A DNA stretch of 37,208 bases from assembly GCA_018712645.1 (NCBI GenBank), contig DVGO01000057.1, forward strand, positions 1 through 37,208, written 5' to 3'. The position numbers and the translations under genes are program-made. The DNA comes from Candidatus Faecousia faecavium (GTDB lineage: Bacteria; Bacillota; Clostridia; Oscillospirales; Oscillospiraceae). Shown one piece after another: positions 23,513-31,112 of the stretch. The notes under the pieces were generated by a model. That model saw nothing but the letters and a program-made list of their open reading frames with translations, was not told the origin of the DNA and searched no databases. Positions within the stretch are counted from its first letter, which is position 1; each line of letters begins with the position of its first letter.

Positions 23513-25116
23513 TTATTTTACAACCTCCTTGTTTTTCTGTCTCAGGACGCAGCCGCTTCTCTTACCGGTGTGTTCTGCGTTCTTGACAATGGTTTCACCG
23601 TTGATGATCACATACTCAATACCTTCGGGGTACTGGATGGGATCGGTGAAGGTTCCTTTATCGATGACGGTGTCAGGATTGAAGATGCAGATGTCTGCAT
23701 AGGCGCCTTCTCTCAGCTCACCACGATCGGTGATGTGGAAGGTGGTAGCAGGCTTCTTGGTCATCTTATACACAGCCCCTTCCAGGGTCAGTGCCTTGTC
23801 TTCCCGGACATACTTGCCCAGGATCCGGGGGAATGCACCATAAACACGGGGATGGGGCTTGCCGCCCAGCAGGCCGTCGGTGCAGGCGTTCATTTCCGGA
23901 CGCTTCATGAAGCGCTGGACGTGCTCCTCGGTGCCGTAGAAGTCCACCATGCCCACAGCATTCTCTTCTTCATACAGCAGGTCGAAGGTTGCCTCGTAGG
24001 GGTCCTTGCCTCTGAGCTTGCCCAGTTCGATCAGGCTCAGGCCCACAGCATCCTGGTTCTTCTCTGTCTTGACACTGGTGACGAAAATCTTGTCCAGGCC
24101 GGCAAACTCTACGAAGTTGTCCCAGCCGGGGATGCCGTGTTCCATGTCGTAGACCATCTTCTTGCGCAGCTCGGGATCCTGCAGGCGCTCCAGCACCTTG
24201 TTGGTGCCGCCGTCGTGCACCCAGGGAGGCAGGATAACGCCCAGCATGGTGCTGCCGGCTACATAGGGATACTGGTCGAAGGATACGTCAATTCCTTCCT
24301 TCTGGGCCTGCTCCAGCAGCTCCACAACCTTATCCACCTTATCCCAGTTCTTCTTGCCGCAGACCTTGAAGTGGGAGTAGTGGATCTTGACGCCGGACTC
24401 CCGGCCGATCTTGATGACTTCCATCATGGAATCGAGAATGGTATCGGCTTCGCTTCTCTGGTGGATGACGAACCGGCCGTCATACTCGGCTACTACCTTA
24501 CACATCTCGATGATTTCCTTGGACTCAGAGTAGGCGCAGGGCATGTAGATCAGACCGGTGGACAGGCCGATGGCGCCGGCTTCCATTTCCCGACGGGTGA
24601 TCTGGCGCATCTTCTCCAGCTCTTCTTCATTGGGCAGACGGTTCTCCAGGCCCATGGCTTCCATACGGATGTTGCCATGAGGCACCAGATAGCACTCGTT
24701 CAGGCCGGGCTTGGCCTCCTCCACCATCTTCAGGTAACCTTCGGTGGTCTTGTACTCCCAGTTGATTTCGTCGCTGTCACCATCCAGGCCGGCCAGGTTC
24801 TTCCGCCAGGGGCTGATGTACTCCACCGGCAGCGGTGCCATGGAAATGCCGTCCTGGCCCAGGATTTCGGTGGTAATACCCTGCATGACCTTGGGCTTGA
24901 CGTAGGGGTCCGTCAAAATCTGCAGATCGCTGTGGCTGTGGGTATCAATAAACCAGGTGCCACAACCAGACCGGAAGCATCGATGACTTCATCAGCCGCC
25001 ACGTCCGTCAAGGTTCCAATCTTGGCAATGCGATCATTTTCGATCAGCAGATCAGCAGTGAAACCAGCTTTTCCGGTTCCGTCTACGATCAGGCCGTTTT
25101 TAATCAGCTTTTTCAT
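23513..25116 (-). pseudogene. N-acyl-D-amino-acid deacylase, frameshifted as read
   Basis: Two overlapping frames together make a ~534-residue amidohydrolase of the D-aminoacylase/dihydroorotase-like family. The first (25116 to 24913) gives the N-terminal beta-sandwich start, KNGLIVDGTGKAGFTADLLIEN to DASGLVVAPG, then goes out of frame. One missing T at 24950-24952 restores GFIDTHSHSDLQILTDPYV, including the HSHSD metal ligands, and runs on through EAGAIGLSTGLIYMPC, IHYSHFKVCG and PHPRVYGAF to a normal C-terminus (23513). It would remove acyl or formyl groups from N-acyl-D-amino acids. All other genes of this operon are intact, so a base-calling error in a short T run is a real alternative to a true pseudogene. 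AAAGGAAG precedes the start. Confidence 0.82.
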
Positions 25117-25155
25117 ACATCTTTCTTCCTTTCAAATCAATATGTCACGGGTCGG

Positions 25156-26640
25156 TTAGTTATCCTCCAGCTGCAGTGCGGGAGCAGGAGCAACGCCCTT
25201 CTTGCCTTCGATGATGGACACCAGGAAGATGACCACGAAAGCGACCACGCTGGCGGGGATAGCTGCGTTGAGGCCGAAGGGAGTTCCCAGAGCGTAAATC
25301 CAGATAGCGGCAACAGCGGTACCAAAGACGATGGACAGGAAGCCGGCATTCTTGGTAACGTTCTTGTAGAACAGGCTGCAGATGAATGCGGCGAAGGGAC
25401 CTGCGCTGCGCAGAGCGAAGCAGCTCATCATGATGCTGATAATGTTGGAGCCGGTCAGAGCAACGCCCAAGCCCACACAGCCGGCCAGGACCATAACCAC
25501 CCGGGAGATCCAGATTTCCTTGGTGTCGTCCTTCTGGCCCTTGTTGATGTAGGGACGGAACACGTCGTTGGTAAACATGGTGGCAGTACCAATCATGTTG
25601 CCGGAAGCAGAGCTAATGGTAGCGGCCACAACGGCGGACAGAACGATGCCGGCAATGATGGCAGGAGCAAACTCCATGGTAGCGGCGGCCAGTGCATTCT
25701 TATGCAGAGCGCTGTTGGCAGCGAAGCCGTCGATGCAGGTGAAGGCCATCAGGCCGATGAAAGCGGGGACAATGGCGTATGCAGCAGACAGGATACCAGC
25801 AATGAGGGAACCAACCTTTGCGCTCTTGGAGTCCTTGGCGGAGCAGTAGGTCTGCACAATTTCCTGACCGGTGGGGAAGGTGGTGCAATACATTGCCACA
25901 TAGCCCAAGATGGCAGGCAGGCCGACTTTTGTCATGCTCAGCAGATCCAGGTTGGCGCCGTTGGCGTCGGTAACGCCCTTGGCAGTCTCAAACAGGTGGC
26001 TGAAGCCGCCGACGGCAGGGTTATTGACCATGATAAACATGGCGATGCTCATACCGATGGTGATAAAGCCCACATGCATCATGTTGGCTGCGGCAACGGA
26101 AGCAAAGCCGCCCACCATGGTGTAGAGGATAACGACTGCGGTGACTACGACTGCGGTGATTTCAAAGTCCAGACCGGTAATGGTGTTGATGATGGTGGAA
26201 GTAGCAATAATCTGGGAGCCTGTGGCCATGAACAGGGCCACAATGGAGGTGAATGCCGTAAAGATGTGGGAGGCTTTGCCGTAACGCATGCTGATGATCT
26301 GGGGAACCGTGCTTGCCTGGGCCTTGCGGAAGAAGGGGGCGATAAAGGACACCAGCACAAAGCCGATACCGGCAGCAATCACATACCAGGATGCGGACAG
26401 GCCCTGGGTACCGACGTTGGTAGCAATACCGGTGGTACTTGCGCCGCCGGTGTTGGCAGCGAACAGGGTACATGCCAGAATCACAGGACCCAGAGATTTA
26501 CCAGCCATGAGGAAGTCTTCGTTGCTTTGCTTTCTTGCGGCCTTCTTCTGCTTCATCTTGGAAGAGACCAGGCCGACAACAACTGTCAATGCCATGTACA
26601 GGAAAATAATGACCAATGCGGTCGTTTGTTTACCACTCAT
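25156..26640 (-). CDS. Sodium:solute symporter (SSS family)
   Basis: A 494-residue SSS-family transporter with about thirteen membrane segments. Recognisable parts are KSLGPVILACTLFAANTGGASTTGIA (substrate/sodium-binding first helix region), RKAQASTVPQIISMRYG, and AAVTISSASGNMIG-like sequence near residue 340 (SAVVAATISSASGNMIGTATMFTND), where sodium-coordinating Ser/Thr occur. It is placed inside the dpaL operon between ygeY and the deacylase gene, so it most likely imports the amino-acid or N-acyl-amino-acid substrate of these enzymes. AGGAG precedes the ATG. Substrate identity is inference from context. Confidence 0.92.
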   Translation of the reverse strand: MSGKQTTALVIIFLYMALTVVVGLVSSKMKQKKAARKQSNEDFLMAGKSLGPVILACTLFAANTGGASTTGIATNVGTQGLSASWYVIAAGIGFVLVSFIAPFFRKAQASTVPQIISMRYGKASHIFTAFTSIVALFMATGSQIIATSTIINTITGLDFEITAVVVTAVVILYTMVGGFASVAAANMMHVGFITIGMSIAMFIMVNNPAVGGFSHLFETAKGVTDANGANLDLLSMTKVGLPAILGYVAMYCTTFPTGQEIVQTYCSAKDSKSAKVGSLIAGILSAAYAIVPAFIGLMAFTCIDGFAANSALHKNALAAATMEFAPAIIAGIVLSAVVAATISSASGNMIGTATMFTNDVFRPYINKGQKDDTKEIWISRVVMVLAGCVGLGVALTGSNIISIMMSCFALRSAGPFAAFICSLFYKNVTKNAGFLSIVFGTAVAAIWIYALGTPFGLNAAIPASVVAFVVIFLVSIIEGKKGVAPAPALQLEDN

Positions 26641-26684
26641 AACGCTTTCTCCTATCTTTCTCTATTCTTTCTGTCTGCGAAGTT

Positions 26685-27869
26685 TTACTTCAGCAGAGCC
26701 TTCATGACACCGTAGTAGCAGTCGGTGACCTTCACCAGCTGATCTACTTCGATATACTCGTTGACGGTGTGAGCCAGGTTTTCCTTGGACGGTCCCAGAC
26801 CAAAGGTCTTGATGCCGGCCTCACCTGCGTAGTGGCTGCCGTTGGTGCAGAAGTTGTACTGGGTGATCTCGGGAGTGTAGCCCATGGATTCCAGTTCCTT
26901 CTTCACATCCTGGACAAATGCCTCGTTCTCATCGTACAGCCAGCCGGGGAAGAAACGCTCACCTTCAATCTGAGCGCCGGTATGGCACAGTTCCTTGCCC
27001 ACTGCGTAGGAAACCTTTGCCTTCAGCTGGGGGTCCTCAGCCATCAGCTTGTCCAGCAGTTCCTGAATGGGCTTGAGAACGCTTTCCTTGGTTTCGCCTA
27101 CCAGCAGCCGTCTGTCATAGGTGGCTCTGCAGTATTCGGGAACCACGGAAGCACCGGGATAGGGAGCGGACTTAATGTCGGTCAGTTCCAGGATGCCGTC
27201 GCCCAGAACATCGTGATGGGTGGGAACCAGGGTACGGATGGCTTCAATCACCTTGGCCATCTTGTAGACAGCGTTGACGCCCTTTTCCGGGTTGGCAGAG
27301 TGGCAGGGAACACCGAAGGTTTCCACTACGATTTCGCCGCGGCCTCTCTGGCCGACCTTCAGGTTCAGGTTGGAAGCCTCTGCGATAACAACGTAGTCCG
27401 GCTTCACAGCAGCGGAGATTGCACGAGCTGCAACACCCTCAAAGCACTCCTCGTGCACCACGCCAGCTACATAAATTTCACCAGCGAAATCCCGGTTGGT
27501 GTCCTGAGCAAAGTTTTCAGCAGCAGAGACAAAGGCAGAGACGGCGCCCTTCATATCGCTGGTGCCCCGGCCGTAAATCTTTCCGTCGTGAATCTCGGCG
27601 GCAAAGGGAGGATACTTCCACTCCTTCTCGTCGGAAACGGGAACGGTGTCGATATGGCCGTCAAAGAGCAGCTTGGGGCCGGGACGGTTGCCCTTGATGC
27701 AGCCGATGATGTTTCCGTAGGTGTCTACCGTGACGCTGTCAAAGCCAGCCTGCTTCATCTCGGCTTCCAGGGCGCGAACAACGCCGTCTTCGTGTCCGGA
27801 ATAGCCCTTCTGACGAATCAGTTCCTGGCACAGGGCAATTACTTTCTGCTGTCTTTCGTTGGTAAGCAT
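26685..27869 (-). CDS. ygeY: M20-family peptidase/deacetylase, YgeY type
   Basis: A 394-residue M20 metallohydrolase. Metal ligands are visible in LFDGHIDTVPVSD (His and Asp), GRGTSDMKGAVSAF, VVHEECFEG (Glu pair) and CHSANPEKGVNAVYKM for the dimerisation domain, ending with ENLAHTVNEYIEVDQL. Sequence style matches YgeY, the partner of YgeX (diaminopropionate ammonia-lyase) in E. coli, and the two genes are adjacent here too, 25 bases apart. It probably hydrolyses a peptide or N-acyl derivative to release diaminopropionate or a related amino acid; YgeY's substrate is not firmly known. GAGGAGG precedes the start. Confidence 0.88.
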   Translation of the reverse strand: MLTNERQQKVIALCQELIRQKGYSGHEDGVVRALEAEMKQAGFDSVTVDTYGNIIGCIKGNRPGPKLLFDGHIDTVPVSDEKEWKYPPFAAEIHDGKIYGRGTSDMKGAVSAFVSAAENFAQDTNRDFAGEIYVAGVVHEECFEGVAARAISAAVKPDYVVIAEASNLNLKVGQRGRGEIVVETFGVPCHSANPEKGVNAVYKMAKVIEAIRTLVPTHHDVLGDGILELTDIKSAPYPGASVVPEYCRATYDRRLLVGETKESVLKPIQELLDKLMAEDPQLKAKVSYAVGKELCHTGAQIEGERFFPGWLYDENEAFVQDVKKELESMGYTPEITQYNFCTNGSHYAGEAGIKTFGLGPSKENLAHTVNEYIEVDQLVKVTDCYYGVMKALLK

Positions 27870-27894
27870 GTTAATTCCTCCTCAAATCGCTTTT

Positions 27895-29094
27895 TTATTT
27901 TACGCTGGGGTATTTTCCGTCCCAGACAATCTGCTTATAATTTTCCCGATCGGTGTCGCCTTCGGTGCTGAAGAACAGAACCACAGAATTCTCATCCAGC
28001 TGCAGCTTCTGCTTCATGTCTGCCAGCTCAGGATTGGTCATGATCTCCGCCACACAGCCAAAGGCCGCAGCGCCGCTTTCGCCGGAGACAACCTTTCCGT
28101 CCTTGCCATGGGGGTTGCCCAGAATCCGCATACCCTTGGCCGCCACGTAGTCGGGGCAGGAAATGAAATGATCTGCGCATTCCTTCAGAACTTCCCAGCC
28201 AATGCTGCAGGGCTCGCCGCAGGCCAGACCTGCCATGATGGTGTTCATGTCGCCGGTAACAAAGTGGCGCTTGCCGTCATTGGCTTCGGCAGTACGGTAG
28301 AGGCAGTCTGCCTTGTTGGGCTCCACAATGGTAATGATGGGCTTGTCCTCTGCGTATATGGAGCTGAACAGTCCGGCAATGGAGCCGGCCATGGAACCAA
28401 CGCCAGCCTGCAGGAAGATGTGGGTAGGACGCTTGCCCAGCTGCTGATACGCTTCCAGGCCCATGGTACCGTAGCCCTGCATAATCCAGGTGGGGATATC
28501 CTCGTAGCCTTCCCAGGCGGTATCCTGCACCATGACCCATCCCTTTTCCTCAGCCTGCTTGTTGGCCAGGCGGACGGCATCGTCATAGTTCATGTCGGTG
28601 ATGGAAGCGTCGGCGCCCTCTGCCCGAATATTCTCCAGCCGCTCCTGGGCGCTGCCTTTGGGCATGTAAATGACGGAATGCTGCTTGAACTTGTTGGCAG
28701 TCCATGCCACGCCCCGGCCATGATTGCCGTCGGTGGCGGAGACGAAGGTAATATCCCCCAATTTTTTCCGGGTTTCATCGGAAATCAGCTCTTCGTAGGT
28801 AACCTCTCCAATGTCCTTGCCCAGCTTTTCGGCCAGGTAGTTGCCGATGGCGAAACTGCCGCCCAGAACCTTAAAAGCGTTCAGACCAAACCGATAGGAT
28901 TCGTCTTTTACATACATCTCACCCAGGCCCAACTCCTTTGCGGTATCCTTCAGCTCTGCCAGGGGGGTGGGCTGATACATGGGGAAACTCTGATGGAACT
29001 TCTGAATCTTCTTTGCGCTCTCTACACCGAGAAACTTCAGGTCGCAGGTGACCTTCCCACTGTGGGGCAGACTGACCATCTTAAATTCGTTCAT
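27895..29094 (-). CDS. dpaL: 2,3-diaminopropionate ammonia-lyase
   Basis: A 399-residue fold-type II PLP enzyme that converts D- or L-2,3-diaminopropionate to pyruvate and two ammonia. The PLP lysine lies in RFGLNAFKVLGGSFA (about residues 68-82). The SATDGNHGRGVAW motif binds the phosphate side, and FLQAGVGSMAGSIAG is the glycine loop typical of DpaL/YgeX. The length matches E. coli DpaL. AAAGGAGG lies eight bases before the ATG. It is the first gene of the operon, 45 bases below a sigma-54 promoter. Reaction intermediates include 2-aminoacrylate, which the operon's own RidA can hydrolyse. Confidence 0.95.
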   Translation of the reverse strand: MNEFKMVSLPHSGKVTCDLKFLGVESAKKIQKFHQSFPMYQPTPLAELKDTAKELGLGEMYVKDESYRFGLNAFKVLGGSFAIGNYLAEKLGKDIGEVTYEELISDETRKKLGDITFVSATDGNHGRGVAWTANKFKQHSVIYMPKGSAQERLENIRAEGADASITDMNYDDAVRLANKQAEEKGWVMVQDTAWEGYEDIPTWIMQGYGTMGLEAYQQLGKRPTHIFLQAGVGSMAGSIAGLFSSIYAEDKPIITIVEPNKADCLYRTAEANDGKRHFVTGDMNTIMAGLACGEPCSIGWEVLKECADHFISCPDYVAAKGMRILGNPHGKDGKVVSGESGAAAFGCVAEIMTNPELADMKQKLQLDENSVVLFFSTEGDTDRENYKQIVWDGKYPSVK

Positions 29095-29139
29095 GTGAAT
29101 TCCTCCTTTGGTTGTTTTGGTTGTTCTGCTTATTTATTC

Positions 29140-29155
29140 AGCAAGTAACATGCCA
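29140..29155 (-). promoter_or_regulatory. Sigma-54 (-24/-12) promoter of the dpaL operon
   Basis: On the leftward strand the sequence TGGCATGTTACTTGCT matches the consensus TGGCACG-N4-TTGCW with one change (C to T). The essential GG and GC doublets are at the required spacing. Transcription should start near 29129, about 35 bases before the dpaL start codon. No TTGACA/TATAAT promoter is visible in the same gap. Confidence 0.9.
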
Positions 29156-29249
29156 ACTTTGTAAAAAGTGCCGCAACGAATTTTATTTTTCGGATTATGA
29201 ACAATTCTGCCAATCGGTTTTTGTCGAAGACTTACAAAAAAACAGGCAA

Positions 29250-29289
29250 AAAGCAGGTGCCTCTCTTTTCCAAGAAAAGCACCTGCTTT
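29250..29289 (-). terminator. Terminator of the rpoN-activator transcript
   Basis: AAAGCAGGTGC (29250-29260) pairs with GCACCTGCTTT (29279-29289), with an inner CTTTTC/GAAAAG stem. In the leftward direction it is followed by TTTTTG and, a few bases on, a run of seven T. It isolates the dpaL operon from read-through. Confidence 0.85.
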
Positions 29290-29300
29290 CTGCTGTATAT

Positions 29301-29353
29301 TCTCATATTGAGAATTTTCTCAATATGAGAATCGATAATTTCTTAATTTGAGA
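29301..29353. promoter_or_regulatory. Upstream activator sites: three TCTCA-N3-TGAGA dyads
   Basis: TCTCATATTGAGA (29301-29313), TCTCAATATGAGA (29318-29330) and a weaker TCTTAATTTGAGA (29341-29353, overlapping the end of the activator gene). The first two together also form a larger perfect palindrome. They lie about 150-200 bases upstream of the -24/-12 promoter, the normal position for a sigma-54 activator's enhancer sites. Binding by the adjacent activator is inference. Confidence 0.8.
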
Positions 29354-31112
29354 ATTTTTCCAAATCCTCCAGTTTCCGATACAACGTAGCCAGACCGATT
29401 CCCAGCTGCTTCGCCGCTTCTTTTTTTCCCTGGGTGGAGTCTCCGCACAGACGCAGGGCCTTGCGGATTTCGGCGCTCTCCAGTGTTTTCAGCGGGGTAA
29501 TGACCCCATCTGTTGAGACAGGGGCCGCTTCCAACGTGCTGAGCGAGGTTTTCTCCTGGAAATCCCTGGGCATGGTTTCCTCATCCAGGATGCCATCCTC
29601 CCCCATCATGTTCACCATAAACTCAATCACGTTTTCCAGTTCCCGGACATTTCCTTCCCAGCGATAAGCTTTGAGGATCTGCATGGTGGAATCGGTGATT
29701 TTCCAGAAACGCTTTTCAAACAGATTGGCGTAGCGCTTGGCGAAGAAAACCGCCAGTTCTTCAATATCCTCCCGCCGCTCCCGCAGGGGCGGAATGGTCA
29801 GGGGAATGACGTTGAGCCGATAATACAGATCTTCCCGGAATTTTTTCTGGCGAATCATTTCCTTCAAATCCTTGTTGGTAGCCGCAATCACCCGGATATC
29901 CAGAGGGATGATCTGGTTGGAGCCAATCCGTGCCAGTTTGCGTTCCTGCAGCACACGCAGCAGCTTGGACTGCAAAAACAGGGGCATATCTCCGATTTCA
30001 TCCAGGAAGATCATGCCATTGTTGGCCAGTTCAAATTTGCCGATTCGTCCGCTGGGGTCCGCCCCGGTAAAGGCGCCTTTCACATAGCCAAACAGTTCCG
30101 ATTCCAGCAGCGCTTCCGGAATGGCTGCGCAGTTGATGGCAACAAAGCGGCCGTTTTTCCGTTTGCTGGCATTCCAGATTGCTGTGGCTACCATCTCCTT
30201 GCCGGTGCCGCTTTCACCGGTAATCAGCACGGTGGATTTGCTTTGGGCCACTTTCAGGATTTTTTCTTTCAGCTGCAAGGTTCTCGGACTGCTTCCGATG
30301 ATGTTCTCGCAGGCGCTGGGATGCACCGTGGTGGTCATCTCATAGTACTTATTGTGCACTTCCTGGGCATTGCGGAATACCAGGACTTTGGCGTCGTGGT
30401 CCTGGGGCTGAATCTGGGGGGACAGGTATCCCATAACCAGAAATTCCTTCCCTTCAATATTCAGCCGGAACTCCGATTGGTTTTCCAAACGGTCGCCGGT
30501 ATGGGTGATGGTCACCCGTTTTCCCTGAATATCCTCAATTTCCAGCTGCCGTTTGGCTACGGAGCTGGCAGTGGTAACCACGTCATCCGCTCCCAGAATC
30601 AGGACGCCCTGCTCAATATGGGCCATGGTATAATTCAGTACATCAATCAGGAAATCCTTCTCCCGCAGTTTCTGAACTTCCTTGGCTTTGGAGGCGATAA
30701 AGTCGGCAATCTGTTCCAGAAGATCCAGATACAGTTTTTCATCGCTTAGAATGCGCTGCTTCTGTGCCTGGGTGCTGCCCACAATGCCGATAACGCCGAT
30801 GATCTGCTGCTTCAGCCGTACCGGCATGGAGATTTCAATCTGCTCTTTACAGCAGGTTTTGCTGCGGCAGGTCTGACATACGGGGTCTTTTCCCGGATCG
30901 TAGACGATTTTCCGTTCTCCGGTTTTCAGTACCAGACTGTATACATGCCCTTCCTGGGCCATGTGTTGGTTGACCTTGTCCCGGAAAATCCCCGTTCCGG
31001 CTACCCGGTAAAGATCGCTGTCCACCACTTCCACATCCACGCCGGAAATCTGGGAAATGATATCGGCATACTTCGACACTGTATCCTGAATGTCCAATAA
31101 AATGCTGCTCAT
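29343..31112 (-). CDS. Sigma-54-dependent activator (YgeV/UacR-like)
   Basis: A 589-residue enhancer-binding protein. Residues 1-140 form a sensory domain with a cysteine cluster, C79-x2-C82-x4-C87-C88, that could bind metal or an Fe-S cluster; 150-255 resembles a PAS domain. The AAA+ domain has Walker A GESGTGKE (299-306), the sigma-54 contact loop GAFTGA (346-351) and Walker B GMIFLDEIGD (366-375). The C-terminal Fis-type HTH is GKKEAAKQLGIGLATLYRKL. Its ATG overlaps the rpoN stop (ATGA) and follows GGAGG, so both proteins are made together. The dpaL operon lies next in line, with sigma-54 promoter and enhancer dyads. E. coli YgeV/UacR has the same architecture and sits beside ygeX-ygeY. 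Confidence 0.93.
   Translation of the reverse strand: MSSILLDIQDTVSKYADIISQISGVDVEVVDSDLYRVAGTGIFRDKVNQHMAQEGHVYSLVLKTGERKIVYDPGKDPVCQTCRSKTCCKEQIEISMPVRLKQQIIGVIGIVGSTQAQKQRILSDEKLYLDLLEQIADFIASKAKEVQKLREKDFLIDVLNYTMAHIEQGVLILGADDVVTTASSVAKRQLEIEDIQGKRVTITHTGDRLENQSEFRLNIEGKEFLVMGYLSPQIQPQDHDAKVLVFRNAQEVHNKYYEMTTTVHPSACENIIGSSPRTLQLKEKILKVAQSKSTVLITGESGTGKEMVATAIWNASKRKNGRFVAINCAAIPEALLESELFGYVKGAFTGADPSGRIGKFELANNGMIFLDEIGDMPLFLQSKLLRVLQERKLARIGSNQIIPLDIRVIAATNKDLKEMIRQKKFREDLYYRLNVIPLTIPPLRERREDIEELAVFFAKRYANLFEKRFWKITDSTMQILKAYRWEGNVRELENVIEFMVNMMGEDGILDEETMPRDFQEKTSLSTLEAAPVSTDGVITPLKTLESAEIRKALRLCGDSTQGKKEAAKQLGIGLATLYRKLEDLEKFSN

Noticed and set aside
22851-23702. 283-codon rightward frame over the hairpins and ridA
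   Set aside because: Antisense to ridA and passing through two terminator stems; no motifs.
24945-24956. Programmed -1 frameshifting in the deacylase
   Set aside because: The zero-frame codons GGT TTA do not form a slippery heptamer and no downstream pseudoknot is obvious; an indel is simpler.
23570-25159. Long open frame of 529 codons antisense to the deacylase
   Set aside because: It lies opposite well-conserved amidohydrolase sequence, has no ribosome site and no family character; a by-product of codon bias.
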